Assembly: GCF_038561935.1 (NCBI RefSeq)
Contig: NZ_CP102770.1
Span: 3,844,001-3,908,000 of the forward strand
DNA: 64,000 nt
Origin: Myxococcus stipitatus
GTDB lineage: Bacteria > Myxococcota > Myxococcia > Myxococcales > Myxococcaceae
Direction: 5' to 3'
Shown here piece by piece: positions 1 to 8,551 of the stretch. The first letter of the stretch is position 1. Every line of letters starts with the position of its first letter. The position numbers and the translations under genes are program-made. Below the pieces are notes generated by a model. That model had not been told where the DNA came from, did not search any database, and worked only from the letters and a program-made list of their open reading frames with translations.

Positions 1-159
1 TTCTGGCAGGTGTTCGAGAACATCGGCATGGTCATCGGCTTGTTGCCGGTGACGGGAATTACCTTGCCATTAATGAGTTATGGCGGGTCTTCCATGATGT
101 CCGTGATGCTCAGTATTGGCTTGCTAGTGAACATCAGCATGCGTCGTCACATGTTCTGA
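1..159 (+). CDS. rodA: RodA/FtsW-family cell-shape protein, C-terminal end (partial)
   Basis: The window opens inside a gene whose last 52 residues run to a TGA at 157-159. They contain the [20 protein letters not shown] signature of SEDS-family (RodA/FtsW) peptidoglycan glycosyltransferases, which polymerise lipid II in the inner membrane together with a class B penicillin-binding protein. A final hydrophobic helix and the basic end RRHMF follow. The GMVIG...LPLMSYGG form is closer to RodA (elongation) than to FtsW (division) as I remember the families, but only the tail is visible, so the distinction is an inference. The start and catalytic loop lie outside the window. Confidence 0.82.
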   Translation, partial: FWQVFENIGMVIGLLPVTGITLPLMSYGGSSMMSVMLSIGLLVNISMRRHMF

Positions 160-291
160 GACGTCGCGAGTATTGACTCCCCGCTAGTGCTTCCATGCGG
201 GAGGCTCGGCGGCCGCCCTGACAGTGGTGTATGAATCGCCCCACCAATTCCGGGGGGAGGGCATGTCCCTCTCGGGCCGGTGGAGGTTTGC

Positions 292-960
292 ATGCAGCGG
301 AAGGGTGGGCTGAAGGCGACTGGGAGCGTCCGCGTGGCGGACATCACCGTGGCGGCGCGAGACGTGAAACCGCCCGAGGTGAGGCCTGGTGGCGGCCTGG
401 TGAGGGAGGAGGCTCGCAGGCCGGTGACACAGCCGGGTGCGTCATTCCTGCCTGTCATCGAGCGCAACCAGGGGGAGCCCGAGCACCGTGAGTTTCCCCG
501 GGCGCAACTGACGACGCGTTTCGAGGTCTGGGTGGATGACGATGCCGGCGGGCGCCGTTTCTCGGCGAGCCTGGCGTCCGTCAACGTCAGCGTCAGCGGC
601 GCCTTCCTGGAGAGCACCTTCTACCTGCCGCTGGGCACGGTGCTGGGGGTGAGCTTCATCCTGGAGCCGGGGGCTTCGCCGGTGAGGGCCCGGGCGGAGA
701 TTGTCCGCGAGGAGCGCTCCGACGGGCCGGACGGGCGCAGCGGCTTCGGCATCCGCTTCCTCGACTTCAGTGGACAGACAGAAGTGGCGCTGGCGCGGCT
801 CTTCGTGGGGGCGCGATTGAGAGCTTTCGCGGAAGACTACCTGCGCTCTCAGCGGGCGCGCTCATTGCCCAACGAGCTGGAGCGGGTGGTGGATGTCCTT
901 TCCGCGTGGGAGCTGCTCAAGGCCACGAGCACCGAAGCCGACCCCTGGCAGGCGAAGTAG
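292..960 (+). CDS. PilZ-domain protein (putative c-di-GMP effector)
   Basis: A 222-residue soluble protein. The ATG at 292 follows GGAGG at 282-286 with 5-base spacing, so it is preferred over an in-frame GTG at 280. Residues from about 65 to 165 look like a PilZ beta-barrel: a basic entry segment (FPRAQLTTRFEVWV), then NVSVSGAFLES in the place of the canonical (D/N)xSxxG motif, and GFGIRFLDF near the end of the barrel. PilZ domains bind c-di-GMP through RxxxR and DxSxxG motifs. Here the arginine motif is not clearly canonical and the aspartate is replaced by Asn, so ligand binding is uncertain. The C-terminal 55 residues are helical. It follows rodA by 132 bases on the same strand and may be cotranscribed. 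Confidence 0.72.
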   Translation: MQRKGGLKATGSVRVADITVAARDVKPPEVRPGGGLVREEARRPVTQPGASFLPVIERNQGEPEHREFPRAQLTTRFEVWVDDDAGGRRFSASLASVNVSVSGAFLESTFYLPLGTVLGVSFILEPGASPVRARAEIVREERSDGPDGRSGFGIRFLDFSGQTEVALARLFVGARLRAFAEDYLRSQRARSLPNELERVVDVLSAWELLKATSTEADPWQAK

Positions 961-1078
961 GACTGAAAACCATCTGCTTTGAGTTCCGCCTGTCTCAAAT
1001 GTGGGACAAGCAGGCTGGGAGACACGGATTGAACAGCGGCTCGCCCAGGGCCGTGGGCGTCACCGCGAACCGCGTGTC

Positions 1079-1402
1079 TCAGGCGGGCTTTCCGCCGGCG
1101 AGCAAGCGCCGGCGCTCAGCCTGATAGTGTGCTGAACACAGTCCCTTCGAGCGCTGCTCGCGCGTGCACTCCGGCATGGTGCAGCGCCGGTCCGCCGCGA
1201 CCATGTTGCCCGCAAGGGCCTTGGGCGGGCGGCCACGGCGGCGGCTGGCCACCATCACGTTGTGGCCATTGGCCCCTGAGGGAATCCCCTGATTCATCGC
1301 GCGGAGGACGCCCCGGCCAATCGCATCACCCAGCGCCTCCGCCCAGTTCACCATGGTGGGGGTCAGCGGGACTTTCGACAACTCCTTACGTGGTCGTGCC
1401 AT
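1079..1402 (-). CDS. small AT-hook / zinc-knuckle protein
   Basis: A 107-residue basic protein. The ATG at 1402 has AGGAG six bases upstream; the frame stays open further upstream but without a better start. Three visible parts: a basic N-terminus (MARPRKE), an AT-hook-like stretch RRRGRPPK at residues 54-61 (GRP core, minor-groove binding in known AT-hook proteins), and a C-terminal Cys/His cluster C74-x4-C79-x9-C89-x2-H92 (RCTMPEC...GLCSAHYQ) that resembles the small zinc knuckles found in phage and HNH-associated proteins. The combination suggests a small DNA-binding protein, but the role is unknown. It stands alone, preceded by a 470-base AT-richer region that includes two TTGACA hexamers on its strand at 1465-1470 and 1474-1479 (reverse complement). 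Confidence 0.62.
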   Translation of the reverse strand: MARPRKELSKVPLTPTMVNWAEALGDAIGRGVLRAMNQGIPSGANGHNVMVASRRRGRPPKALAGNMVAADRRCTMPECTREQRSKGLCSAHYQAERRRLLAGGKPA

Positions 1403-1873
1403 GAAAACTCCTGTGAAAACAGTCAAACCAAACAAGACTTCCAATGCGCTTATTTGGCTGCGGATGTCAACACTGTCAATACAACCATCGAGGGGTCTTG
1501 TCTGACTCGCAAGGCATCGGCGAAAAATTGATGACAAGACTGCAAGGGGATACGTGTTTCCCGCAGGCGCATCTCAGTGCGAGACACTGTCCATTGTGGA
1601 TTTGTCCACAGCGATGGAAATGGTACGAAATATGAGAAATCGCTGAAGGCTCGCGGACAAAGCTTGCGTGAGAGCGCTCCGACTCAAGGCAGACTGAGCG
1701 GCTCAATCACCGAGACAGGCAGAGGACAAGGGCGAGCGTTCGGTAGGACTCCGGGATGCGGAAGGCATCTGGCGGGGACCGGGTCCCGAGGGTGCCGGGT
1801 GGGGCGGGAGCGACGCGCCGGGCCCCGCGCCGCGGAACCCGGTGGCTCCGCGCGCCGAGGCCCGGCGATACGA
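1403..1873. other. intergenic region, AT-richer, with operator-like palindrome
   Basis: I see no convincing gene in these 471 bases. The half next to the AT-hook gene is clearly less GC-rich than the rest of the window. It has two TTGACA hexamers nine bases apart on the minus strand (1465-1470 and 1474-1479) that could serve as -35 elements. At 1590-1618 there is an imperfect palindrome: TCCAT + TGTGGA, four-base centre TTTG, TCCACA, then a three-base bulge and ATGGA. The half next to trxA is very GC-rich and holds a strong hairpin listed separately. Confidence 0.5.
1816..1867 (-). terminator. putative terminator hairpin after trxA
   Basis: CGCCGGGCC at 1816-1824 pairs perfectly with GGCCCGGCG at 1859-1867, and the interior holds further GCGC pairing. 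It lies 7 bases past the trxA stop on the minus strand and has no U-tract. Confidence 0.45.
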
Positions 1874-2203
1874 TTACAGCGCCTTCTTGATGGCGTCCTC
1901 GATCTTCGCCTTCGGGACGGCGCCGACAATCTGTTCCACCACCTTGCCACCCTTGAAGACGAGCAGCGTGGGGATGGACCGGATGCCGTATTGCTGCGGC
2001 GTGTCCTGGTTGTCGTCGATGTTGATCTTGGTGAACTTCACCTGGCCCCCGTACTGGCTCGCGAGCGCATCGATGTGCGGGGCGATGGCGCGGCACGGCG
2101 CGCACCAGGTCGCCCAGAAGTCCACCAGCACAGGCTGCTGGGAATCCAGCACCTGCGCCTTGAAGTCGCCATCTCCCACGTTCGTCACGTTGTCGCCTGC
2201 CAT
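1874..2203 (-). CDS. trxA: thioredoxin
   Basis: A 109-residue single-domain thioredoxin, the usual family length. The redox site is W33-C34-A35-P36-C37 in VLVDFWATWCAPCR, and the cis-proline loop is SIPTLLVF. It reduces protein disulfides in the cytoplasm using thioredoxin reductase; no signal peptide is present. WCAPC differs from the E. coli WCGPC by one residue, which is common. The start ATG at 2203 is preceded by GAAGGAGAC, a good ribosome binding site. It is divergent from the downstream hypothetical gene at 2387 with about 180 bases between, and ends next to a strong GC hairpin. Confidence 0.95.
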   Translation of the reverse strand: MAGDNVTNVGDGDFKAQVLDSQQPVLVDFWATWCAPCRAIAPHIDALASQYGGQVKFTKINIDDNQDTPQQYGIRSIPTLLVFKGGKVVEQIVGAVPKAKIEDAIKKAL

Positions 2204-2386
2204 GGTGTCTCCTTCGGGCCCTCTGTGGCCAGCACGGCGCGTCGTCTAGTACGCGTCCCGTGGGCCTGCAACCATCAGCCGACCATCAGCCGATCTGCCC
2301 GAAAGGATGCGGAGCGGTGTCGGGCGTTTCACCCCCACGGTGAACGGTTCCCCCCAGGGGCGAGGCGCTGGTGTAGGCTGCCTGCC

Positions 2387-2767
2387 GTGACGAAGCTCTT
2401 TCTTCCGCAGGCCCAGCTCGAGGAGTGGGCACTGGCGGACAAAGCAGACCTGCGTGACGGCAGGCTGGTGGTCATGGCGGAGGGCGGAACGGCCTTCGCC
2501 GTCGCCCCGGCCGTGCATTTCCTGCAAATCGTGTCGGGCGAGGACACCCACGGGCTGGTCGCCCGGGTGAAGACCGAGGAGCAGCTCTCCCGCCTGGGCG
2601 CCGAGCAGATGGCCGACTCGGTGCTGGTGGGAGAGTCCGCCTACGAGGTCGTTCCGGGGTATGTGGCGGAGGTGCCTTCCGGAGCTCCCAAGCCGGAAAG
2701 CGCGGGGAAGAAGCCCGATTCAGAGACGGACCTGCTGGCGGCGTTCCTCCTCAACAAGATGGGCTGA
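2387..2767 (+). CDS. conserved hypothetical protein upstream of heme operon
   Basis: A soluble protein of 126 residues read from the GTG at 2387 (TKLFLPQAQLEEW...). I do not recognise a domain. The middle (VAPAVHFLQIVSGEDTHGL, then VKTEEQLSRLGAEQMADSVL) looks like an alpha/beta fold with a possible small-domain binding role, and the C-terminal part is a charged linker ending in DLLAAFLLNKMG, which could be a short amphipathic interaction helix. The stop is 34 bases before the HemX-like gene on the same strand, so it may be the first gene of the heme operon. The frame is open for a further 800 bases upstream, but that stretch is antisense to trxA and unlikely to be coding. Confidence 0.65.
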   Translation: MTKLFLPQAQLEEWALADKADLRDGRLVVMAEGGTAFAVAPAVHFLQIVSGEDTHGLVARVKTEEQLSRLGAEQMADSVLVGESAYEVVPGYVAEVPSGAPKPESAGKKPDSETDLLAAFLLNKMG

Positions 2768-2801
2768 TTCGCCTGTCCGACCTGGTTATGTGCCTGACCC
2801 C

Positions 2802-3620
2802 ATGAGCCATACGCTCGTCTCGCTTGCCTGCCATGCCTACGGCATCGCCGCCGTGGCGTATCTCGCCTACCTCGTCCGCCAATCGGATGCGCTGGCCATG
2901 GCCGGCCGCGTGCTGGTGGGCGGGGGCCTGGTGTTGCATGGGGTGGCGCTGTTCGAGCTGCTGGGGGCCCAGTCCGGCCGGCCGGTGGGCATGGCGCAGG
3001 GCTTCTCCACGCTGGCCTTCCTGCTGCTGGCCATCTTCCTGGCGCTGGATGTGCGCTACCGCCGGCCGGTCATCGGGGCGTTCCTGACGCCGCTGGCGGT
3101 GACGGTGCTGCTGCCGGGGCTGTTGATGAACGGCGGCCAGTCGCCGCTGCCCGCCGGGGTGCGTCAGCCCTTGCTGCCGCTGCACATCACGCTGGCGTTG
3201 CTGGGATTGGCGGCGTTCGCGGTGGCCGCGGGGGTGGGGGTGATGTACCTGCTGATGGAGCGCCAGGTGCGCGCCAAGCGCTTCGGGTTGCTGTTCTCGC
3301 GCCTGCCGTCGCTGGAGTTCCTGGACACCCTGAATCGGCGGCTGGTGGTGTGGGGGTTCATCGCGCTGTCCATCACGCTGGCGACGGGCGCGTTCTTCGT
3401 GAGCACCACGCGGGGCTGGACGTGGGATGGGAAGTCCATTGCCACGGTGGTGGCGTGGGCGGTGTTCGCGGCGCTGGTCAACGCACGCATCTTCGCGGGC
3501 TGGCGGGGGCGCCGGGTGGCGCTCTTGACGATGGCGGGGTTCTGTCTGGTGCTCGTGTCCTTCCTGACTTCGTATGACCTGACGTCGTCGAGCCCCACGG
3601 CCGCCATGAGGATTCCGTGA
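2802..3620 (+). CDS. HemX/CcsA-like cytochrome c assembly membrane protein
   Basis: A 272-residue polytopic membrane protein with about eight hydrophobic helices. It carries the tryptophan-rich motif of the CcsA/CcmC heme-handling family in the form GWTWDGKS (canonical WGxxWxWDxKE), and likely heme-ligand histidines in SLACHAYG and in LPLHITLAL. The family moves heme for cytochrome c maturation; members beside hemA are called HemX and in Bacillus affect glutamyl-tRNA reductase level. The last bases overlap the hemA start (GTGA at 3617-3620), so translation is coupled. The start is ATG 2802 or the in-frame GTG at 2790; neither has a clear Shine-Dalgarno. The HemX-type role is inferred from its position. 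Confidence 0.82.
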   Translation: MSHTLVSLACHAYGIAAVAYLAYLVRQSDALAMAGRVLVGGGLVLHGVALFELLGAQSGRPVGMAQGFSTLAFLLLAIFLALDVRYRRPVIGAFLTPLAVTVLLPGLLMNGGQSPLPAGVRQPLLPLHITLALLGLAAFAVAAGVGVMYLLMERQVRAKRFGLLFSRLPSLEFLDTLNRRLVVWGFIALSITLATGAFFVSTTRGWTWDGKSIATVVAWAVFAALVNARIFAGWRGRRVALLTMAGFCLVLVSFLTSYDLTSSSPTAAMRIP

Positions 3621-4945
3621 GCGCGGAGCTCGTCTGTATTGGCTTGTCGCACCGGACCGCGCCCCTGGTGGTGCGGGAGCGGTTGGCCTTGTCCGACACG
3701 CGCCAGGTGGAGGTGCTCCAGCGGTTGGCGCAGGCCCCGGTGGAGGTGCTGTGGGTCTCCACGTGCAACCGGGTGGAGGTGTATCTGTCCGCGCCGGATG
3801 GGCAGATGGCTCGGGCGCGTGCGGTGGCGGAGCTGGAGGCGCTGGGCGGGGTGGAGGCGCTGGACCACCTGTACGAGCACCGCGGGGAGGCGGCCCTCAT
3901 CCACCTGTTCCGCGTGGCGTCCAGCCTGGACTCCATGGTGCTGGGCGAGGCGCAGATTCTCGGACAGGTGAAGGACGCCTTCGAGCGGGGGCAGGGCGCG
4001 GGCGCGGTGCGAGGTGAATTGACTCGGGCGTGCGCGGCGGCGTTCGGGTGCGCCAAGCGCGTGCGCACGGAGACGGCCATCGGCCGGGCGGCGACGTCCA
4101 TGGCGTCGGCGGCGGTGCAACTGGCCAGCAAGGTGTTCGACGGCTTGAAGGGCAAGACGGTGCTGGTGGTGGGCGCGGGAGAGATGGGAGAGCTGGCGGC
4201 GCGGCATCTGCAGCAGGCGGGCGCGACGAAGCTCTTCATCACCAACCGCACGCTGTCCCGCGCGGAGGCGCTCGCGGCGGAGGTCGGCGGCGCGGCGCGT
4301 CCCTTCGAGGAGCTGTTCTCGCTCCTGACGGCCGCGGACGTGGTGGTGTGCAGCACCGCGTCGCCGGTGCCCATCTTCACGAAGGAGAACGTCGGCGCGG
4401 TGGGCAAGGCGCGCAAGGGCCGTCCGCTGTTCATGGTGGACCTGGCCGTGCCTCGCGACATCGACCCCGGGGTGGGCACGCTGGACTGGGTGCACGCCTA
4501 CGACGTGGACGACATCCAGAAGTTCGTCGCGGACAACGCGGCGGCGCGCGCGGAGGAAGCGCACAAGGCGGGCGTGCTGGTGGCGCAGGAGGTGGCGCGC
4601 TTCGTCAAGGAGCGTGCGCTGCGTGAAGGCATGCCCGTGTTGGCGAGGCTTCGCCAGCGCGCGGAGACCATTGCCCGCGCGGAGGTCGAGCGCACCCTGG
4701 CGTCGCTGGGGGACGGGCTCACGGAGAAACAGCGCAAGAGCATCGAGGCCATGGGACGCGCCATCGTCAACAAGTTGCTGCACGAGCCCACGTCGCGTCT
4801 GCGCGCGGTGGGCCCGGAGGGTGAGGGGAACCGACTGGCGGGCGCGGCCGCGGAGCTGTTCGGGCTCCTGGAGGCGGAGCTCGAGGCGGCGGAGCAATCC
4901 ACCATGGCGCCGGCCGCCCAGGCCTCGCCGGGGGCGAAGCGATGA
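3617..4945 (+). CDS. hemA: glutamyl-tRNA reductase
   Basis: A 442-residue enzyme reducing Glu-tRNA(Glu) with NADPH to glutamate-1-semialdehyde, the first committed step of the C5 tetrapyrrole pathway. Visible signatures: the N-terminal GLSHRTAPL, the catalytic cysteine C50 in STCNRVEVY, the active-site stretch [19 protein letters not shown], a Rossmann NADPH motif [15 protein letters not shown] around residue 182, and the C-terminal helical dimerisation domain. Family length is about 410-440. The GTG start overlaps the upstream HemX-like stop, and its own stop overlaps the hemC start (ATGA at 4942-4945). Its substrate is supplied by gltX and tRNA-Glu, both also in this window near 34-36 kb. 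Confidence 0.96.
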   Translation: MSAELVCIGLSHRTAPLVVRERLALSDTRQVEVLQRLAQAPVEVLWVSTCNRVEVYLSAPDGQMARARAVAELEALGGVEALDHLYEHRGEAALIHLFRVASSLDSMVLGEAQILGQVKDAFERGQGAGAVRGELTRACAAAFGCAKRVRTETAIGRAATSMASAAVQLASKVFDGLKGKTVLVVGAGEMGELAARHLQQAGATKLFITNRTLSRAEALAAEVGGAARPFEELFSLLTAADVVVCSTASPVPIFTKENVGAVGKARKGRPLFMVDLAVPRDIDPGVGTLDWVHAYDVDDIQKFVADNAAARAEEAHKAGVLVAQEVARFVKERALREGMPVLARLRQRAETIARAEVERTLASLGDGLTEKQRKSIEAMGRAIVNKLLHEPTSRLRAVGPEGEGNRLAGAAAELFGLLEAELEAAEQSTMAPAAQASPGAKR

Positions 4946-5880
4946 AGTCCGTGCGTATCGCCACCCGGCAGAGTCCGCTGGCGCTCTGGCAGGCCCGTCA
5001 CGTGGGGGCGCTCCTGGCCGCGCACCACCCGGGCCTGGAAGTGTCCCTTGTGGAGATGACCACGGAGGGAGACCGCTTCCTGTCCGCCCCGCTGTCGGCG
5101 GTGGGCGGCAAGGGCCTGTTCGTGAAGGAGATCGAGCAGGCGCTCATCGACGGCCGCGCGGACCTGGCGGTGCACAGCTTGAAGGACATGACGTCCGAGC
5201 TGCCCGAGGGCCTCATCCTCGCCGCGGTCCCCACGCGCGAGGACCCTCGCGATGCCTTCTGTGGGCTGGGGGGCCTCACGCTGGACACGCTGCCCCAGGG
5301 GGCTCGCGTGGGCACGTCGTCGCTGCGCCGCAGCTGCATCCTCCGCTCGCGCCGCCCGGACCTGGACATCGTGAGCCTGCGCGGCAACGTGCAGACGCGC
5401 CTCCAGAAGACGAAGGAGCTGGGGCTCGCTGGCGCGGTGCTCGCGTACGCGGGCCTGCGGCGGCTGGGGCTCGAGGACGTCATCACCCAGGTGCTCTCCA
5501 CGGACGTGAGTCTTCCGGCGGTGGGGCAGGGCGTGCTCGCCATCCAGTGCCGGGGCGAGGACGCGCGCGTTCGCGGGTTGCTCGCGCCCCTGGAGGACGC
5601 GACGACGCGCGTGGCGGTGACGGCGGAGCGGGCGTTGCTAGCGAAGCTGGAGGGGGGCTGCACGGTTCCCCTGGCCGGCCATGCGACGGTGTCCGACGGC
5701 GAGGTGCACCTGCGCGCGCTCGTGGGCCGTCCGGACGGCGCACGCGTGGTGCGGGGCGAGGTCCGTGGACCCGTGGCGCGTGCCCAGGAACTGGGGGAAG
5801 CGCTGGCGGAGGACCTGCTGTCGCGGGGCGCGGCGGACATCCTGCGTGATTTCGCTCGCCGCCCGGGCTCCGGGGCCTAG
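4942..5880 (+). CDS. hemC: hydroxymethylbilane synthase (porphobilinogen deaminase)
   Basis: A 312-residue cytoplasmic enzyme joining four porphobilinogens into hydroxymethylbilane. The start is typical ([17 protein letters not shown]). Other marks are [10 protein letters not shown] with the catalytic aspartate region, [20 protein letters not shown] with the arginine cluster that holds the cofactor chain, and the dipyrromethane-attaching cysteine C240 in [11 protein letters not shown]. Length is normal for the family. The ATG overlaps the hemA stop by four bases, and hemD begins 12 bases after the stop, so these genes form a tight heme operon. Confidence 0.96.
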   Translation: MKSVRIATRQSPLALWQARHVGALLAAHHPGLEVSLVEMTTEGDRFLSAPLSAVGGKGLFVKEIEQALIDGRADLAVHSLKDMTSELPEGLILAAVPTREDPRDAFCGLGGLTLDTLPQGARVGTSSLRRSCILRSRRPDLDIVSLRGNVQTRLQKTKELGLAGAVLAYAGLRRLGLEDVITQVLSTDVSLPAVGQGVLAIQCRGEDARVRGLLAPLEDATTRVAVTAERALLAKLEGGCTVPLAGHATVSDGEVHLRALVGRPDGARVVRGEVRGPVARAQELGEALAEDLLSRGAADILRDFARRPGSGA

Positions 5881-5892
5881 ACTGCCGCGCGC

Positions 5893-6654
5893 GTGGAACG
5901 GCGACTGGAAGGCATTCGAGTTTTGGTGACGCGCCCGCGTGAGCGGGCCGAGGAGCTGTGCTTCCTGCTGGAGGACGAGGGAGCGGAGGTGCTCAGCCTC
6001 CCGCTCCTGGAGCTGCGTCCGCCGGAGGACCCGCGTCCCCTGGCGTCCGCGGCCGAGCACATCCAGCGCTACCGGTGGGTGGTGTTCGCCAGTCCGTCGG
6101 GGGTGGATGCCCTGATGGATGCCTTGCGCGAGGCCGGGACGATGTCCCGGTTGGACCGCGTGAGGCTGGCGGCGGTGGGGCCTCGGACGGCGCGCGCGGT
6201 GAAGGGGTATGGCCTGGAGGTCGCCGCCGAGCCCGAGGAGGGCACGGGCCTGGCCCTCTTCGACCTCATCAAGGACAGCCTCCAGTCGGGCGACGAGGTG
6301 CTGCTGCCCGCCGCGGAAGAAGGGCGGCGGGAGCTCGAGGACTCGCTGCGGGAGGCGGGACTGCTCGTCACGCGCGTGACGGCCTACCGCTCCCTGCCCG
6401 CGGAGCTGCCTCCCGAGGCCCTGGAGCAGCTGGGGGCCTCCCCGCTGGACGTGGTGGTGTTCGCCTCGCCGCGCACCGTCGAGGCCTTCCTGGAGGCCGC
6501 GGGGCGTGAGCGGTTGGGCACCGCGAAGGTGGTGGCCATTGGCCCCACGACGGCGTCCGCCCTGGAGCAGCTCGGGTTGCCGCCCTCGGCCGTCGCCGAG
6601 CGGCCCACCCCGGAGTCGCTCGTGGACGCCACGGTCCGCGCCGTGCGTGGTTAG
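5893..6654 (+). CDS. hemD: uroporphyrinogen-III synthase
   Basis: A 253-residue protein of the poorly conserved HemD family, which cyclises hydroxymethylbilane and inverts ring D. The pattern fits: N-terminal VLVTRPRERAEELCFLLEDEGAEVLSLP split below the length limit here as VLVTRPRERAEE then a PLLEL strand, a second domain with AVGPRTARAV, and a C-terminal FASPRTVEAFLEA ... AIGPTTASALEQLG. The GTG start at 5893 lies 12 bases after hemC, which supports the assignment more than any single motif. No uroporphyrinogen methyltransferase is fused to it. Confidence 0.9.
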   Translation: MERRLEGIRVLVTRPRERAEELCFLLEDEGAEVLSLPLLELRPPEDPRPLASAAEHIQRYRWVVFASPSGVDALMDALREAGTMSRLDRVRLAAVGPRTARAVKGYGLEVAAEPEEGTGLALFDLIKDSLQSGDEVLLPAAEEGRRELEDSLREAGLLVTRVTAYRSLPAELPPEALEQLGASPLDVVVFASPRTVEAFLEAAGRERLGTAKVVAIGPTTASALEQLGLPPSAVAERPTPESLVDATVRAVRG

Positions 6655-6760
6655 CGGGCGCGGGGATACCGCCGTGGGCGCTGTTCGCGAGTAGACTGCC
6701 CCTCCCGTCACGGTCCGGGCGAAGGTGCGCTCGGGCCACGACGACGCGGAGGGGTTTTCG

Positions 6761-8551
6761 ATGATTCGGGGTTCGCAGCGAGTCGCCGGAGTGCTGGGTC
6801 TGATGTTGGCCGTGACGGCGGCGGCTCAGGAAGTGGAATACAAGGACCTGGGTCATCGCGTGCTCAGCACGCCGGCGGACCCCTTCGTCTTCTACGTGGA
6901 TGGGCGCTCGTCGCTGCCCGCGGGGAACGACCTGGCCAAGGTGGTGGCGGCCAGCCGCGCGGCCTTCCAGGCGTGGCAGGGCGTGAACTGTGCCTGGCCC
7001 GTCTTCTCCTTCCCACCGGATGGGGGCGTGGCCACGACGGGCTCGCCCATGCCGAAGGTGGATGACCCGGCGGACCGCTTCAACGTCGTCCCCGTCTGGG
7101 TGACGGACCGGCAGGACCCCCGGTACGTGGACTCGCTCAGGGGCGGAGACAGGCCCGCGGCGGCGCGGCCGCTGACGTTCGCGGGCTACGTGTACCAGTG
7201 CGACATCTTCCTCAACGCGGTGGACCACCGCTGGTCCACCCAGACGCCCACGCCCTCGGGTCACCTGGATATCCAGAGCACCCTGATGCACGAGATTGGT
7301 CACTGCCTGGGCCTGGGCGACTCCTATGAAGCGCAGGGCGCGGTGATGTTCTTCTACCTGCCGGAAGGGGAGACCCGCAGGACGCTCGCCAGCTACGACA
7401 CGGCCGCGCTGTGCCGCTTCTATCCGAAGACGGGCGCGGTGGGCTCCCCCTGCGACACCTCCGCGTGTGGCACCGGTCTGACGTGTGTCACCGTGCCTTC
7501 CACCGTCTCTGGCAAGGACCTCAAGGTCTGCGCGAAGGGGTGCTCGGGCACCACCACCGGCGAGTGTCCGGACCCCTACGTGTGTCGCGCCTCCACGCTC
7601 GTCGCGGGCTCCACCCAGGCGTGTCTCCCCGCCCTTCCCGACGGTGTGACGCCGGTGGGCCGCGAGTGCACGCCGGGCCCCCGGGCCTGTGGCAACACGA
7701 ACGGCACCTGCATTCCTCCCGTGACGACGCCGTCGGGCAATGGCGACTTCGACCGGTGGGACCTGGGCTATTGCACGGAGGCCTGCAGCGGCGCGGGCTC
7801 GTGCCCCGCGGGCGCGGAGTGCGCCAGCATGCCGGGGCAGGGCTCCATCTGCTTGAAGACCTGTGATGTGAATGGAAGCGATTGCCGCCCTGGCTATACG
7901 TGCGAGGCCCGCGCCGAGGGCAGCGTCTGCGTCCCGGGTTGCTTTGGTGACCTGGATTGCGACAGTAACTCCGTTTGCAGGACGTGTGACCGCGTCTGTG
8001 TGCCGAAGAAGGCCTCGGCCCGGCAGGTGGGAGATGCGTGCACGGCCGACGCGGAGTGCGGCACCAATCAGTACTGCCTCTTCGCGGAGGGCAACCCCCA
8101 GGGCGTCTGCGCTCAGCCGTGCTCGGTGGCGGCCTGCTCCTGCCCGGGCGGGACGTCGTGTCAGGTGGTGAACAAGGACGGCGAGCGTGCGTGCATGAAG
8201 TACTGCGCGCCGAGCACGTGTGCCTCCTCCCTCCGCTGCGGCACGACGGAGCAGGGGACTCCCGCCTGCCAGCCGGCCTGCCAGTCGGACCAGGACTGCG
8301 GCCCGTCGATGCGCTGTGGGAATGGGGGGACCTGTTACGATCCCAAGGCGCGGCCGGACGCGGGAAGCGGCTGCGCGCTGTGCAATGACGCGGGGACGCC
8401 TCCGCCGCTCCCGGATGCGGGCCCGGAAAGCCCCAAGGGAGAGTCGGGGGGCTGTGGTTGCCAGAGCACGCCGGTGTCCGCGGTGCTCCTGGGCGGCCTG
8501 GTCCTGCTGTTGCTCATGGCTGGAAGGAGACGGAATTGGCACAAGCAGTGA
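6761..8551 (+). CDS. exported Cys-rich metzincin-like protease with MYXO-CTERM tail
   Basis: A 596-residue exported protein. ATG 6761 has GGAGGGG seven bases upstream. Residues 1-21 form a signal peptide (RVAGVLGLMLAVTAAAQ). A zinc-protease domain follows with H177-E-I-G-H-x5-D (HEIGHCLGLGD), the metzincin HExxHxxGxx(H/D) pattern with Asp as third ligand position. Residues from about 230 to 535 are a chain of short Cys-rich units resembling the repeats of other myxobacterial surface proteins (CTADAECGTNQYC, CQSDQDCGPSMRC). The end has SGGCGCQST, a hydrophobic helix and AGRRRN, a MYXO-CTERM sorting signal expected to be cleaved for surface display. Its 3' end overlaps the ATPase gene downstream. 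Confidence 0.85.
   Translation: MIRGSQRVAGVLGLMLAVTAAAQEVEYKDLGHRVLSTPADPFVFYVDGRSSLPAGNDLAKVVAASRAAFQAWQGVNCAWPVFSFPPDGGVATTGSPMPKVDDPADRFNVVPVWVTDRQDPRYVDSLRGGDRPAAARPLTFAGYVYQCDIFLNAVDHRWSTQTPTPSGHLDIQSTLMHEIGHCLGLGDSYEAQGAVMFFYLPEGETRRTLASYDTAALCRFYPKTGAVGSPCDTSACGTGLTCVTVPSTVSGKDLKVCAKGCSGTTTGECPDPYVCRASTLVAGSTQACLPALPDGVTPVGRECTPGPRACGNTNGTCIPPVTTPSGNGDFDRWDLGYCTEACSGAGSCPAGAECASMPGQGSICLKTCDVNGSDCRPGYTCEARAEGSVCVPGCFGDLDCDSNSVCRTCDRVCVPKKASARQVGDACTADAECGTNQYCLFAEGNPQGVCAQPCSVAACSCPGGTSCQVVNKDGERACMKYCAPSTCASSLRCGTTEQGTPACQPACQSDQDCGPSMRCGNGGTCYDPKARPDAGSGCALCNDAGTPPPLPDAGPESPKGESGGCGCQSTPVSAVLLGGLVLLLLMAGRRRNWHKQ

Noticed and set aside
1577-2386. Upstream extension of the 2387 gene
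   Set aside because: The extension overlaps trxA on the opposite strand and has no domain; GTG 2387 gives a compact protein.
3164-4897. Long open frame on the minus strand across hemA (577 codons)
   Set aside because: It is antisense to a certain gene, His/Arg/Leu-rich with no domain, and is the usual shadow frame of GC-rich coding DNA.
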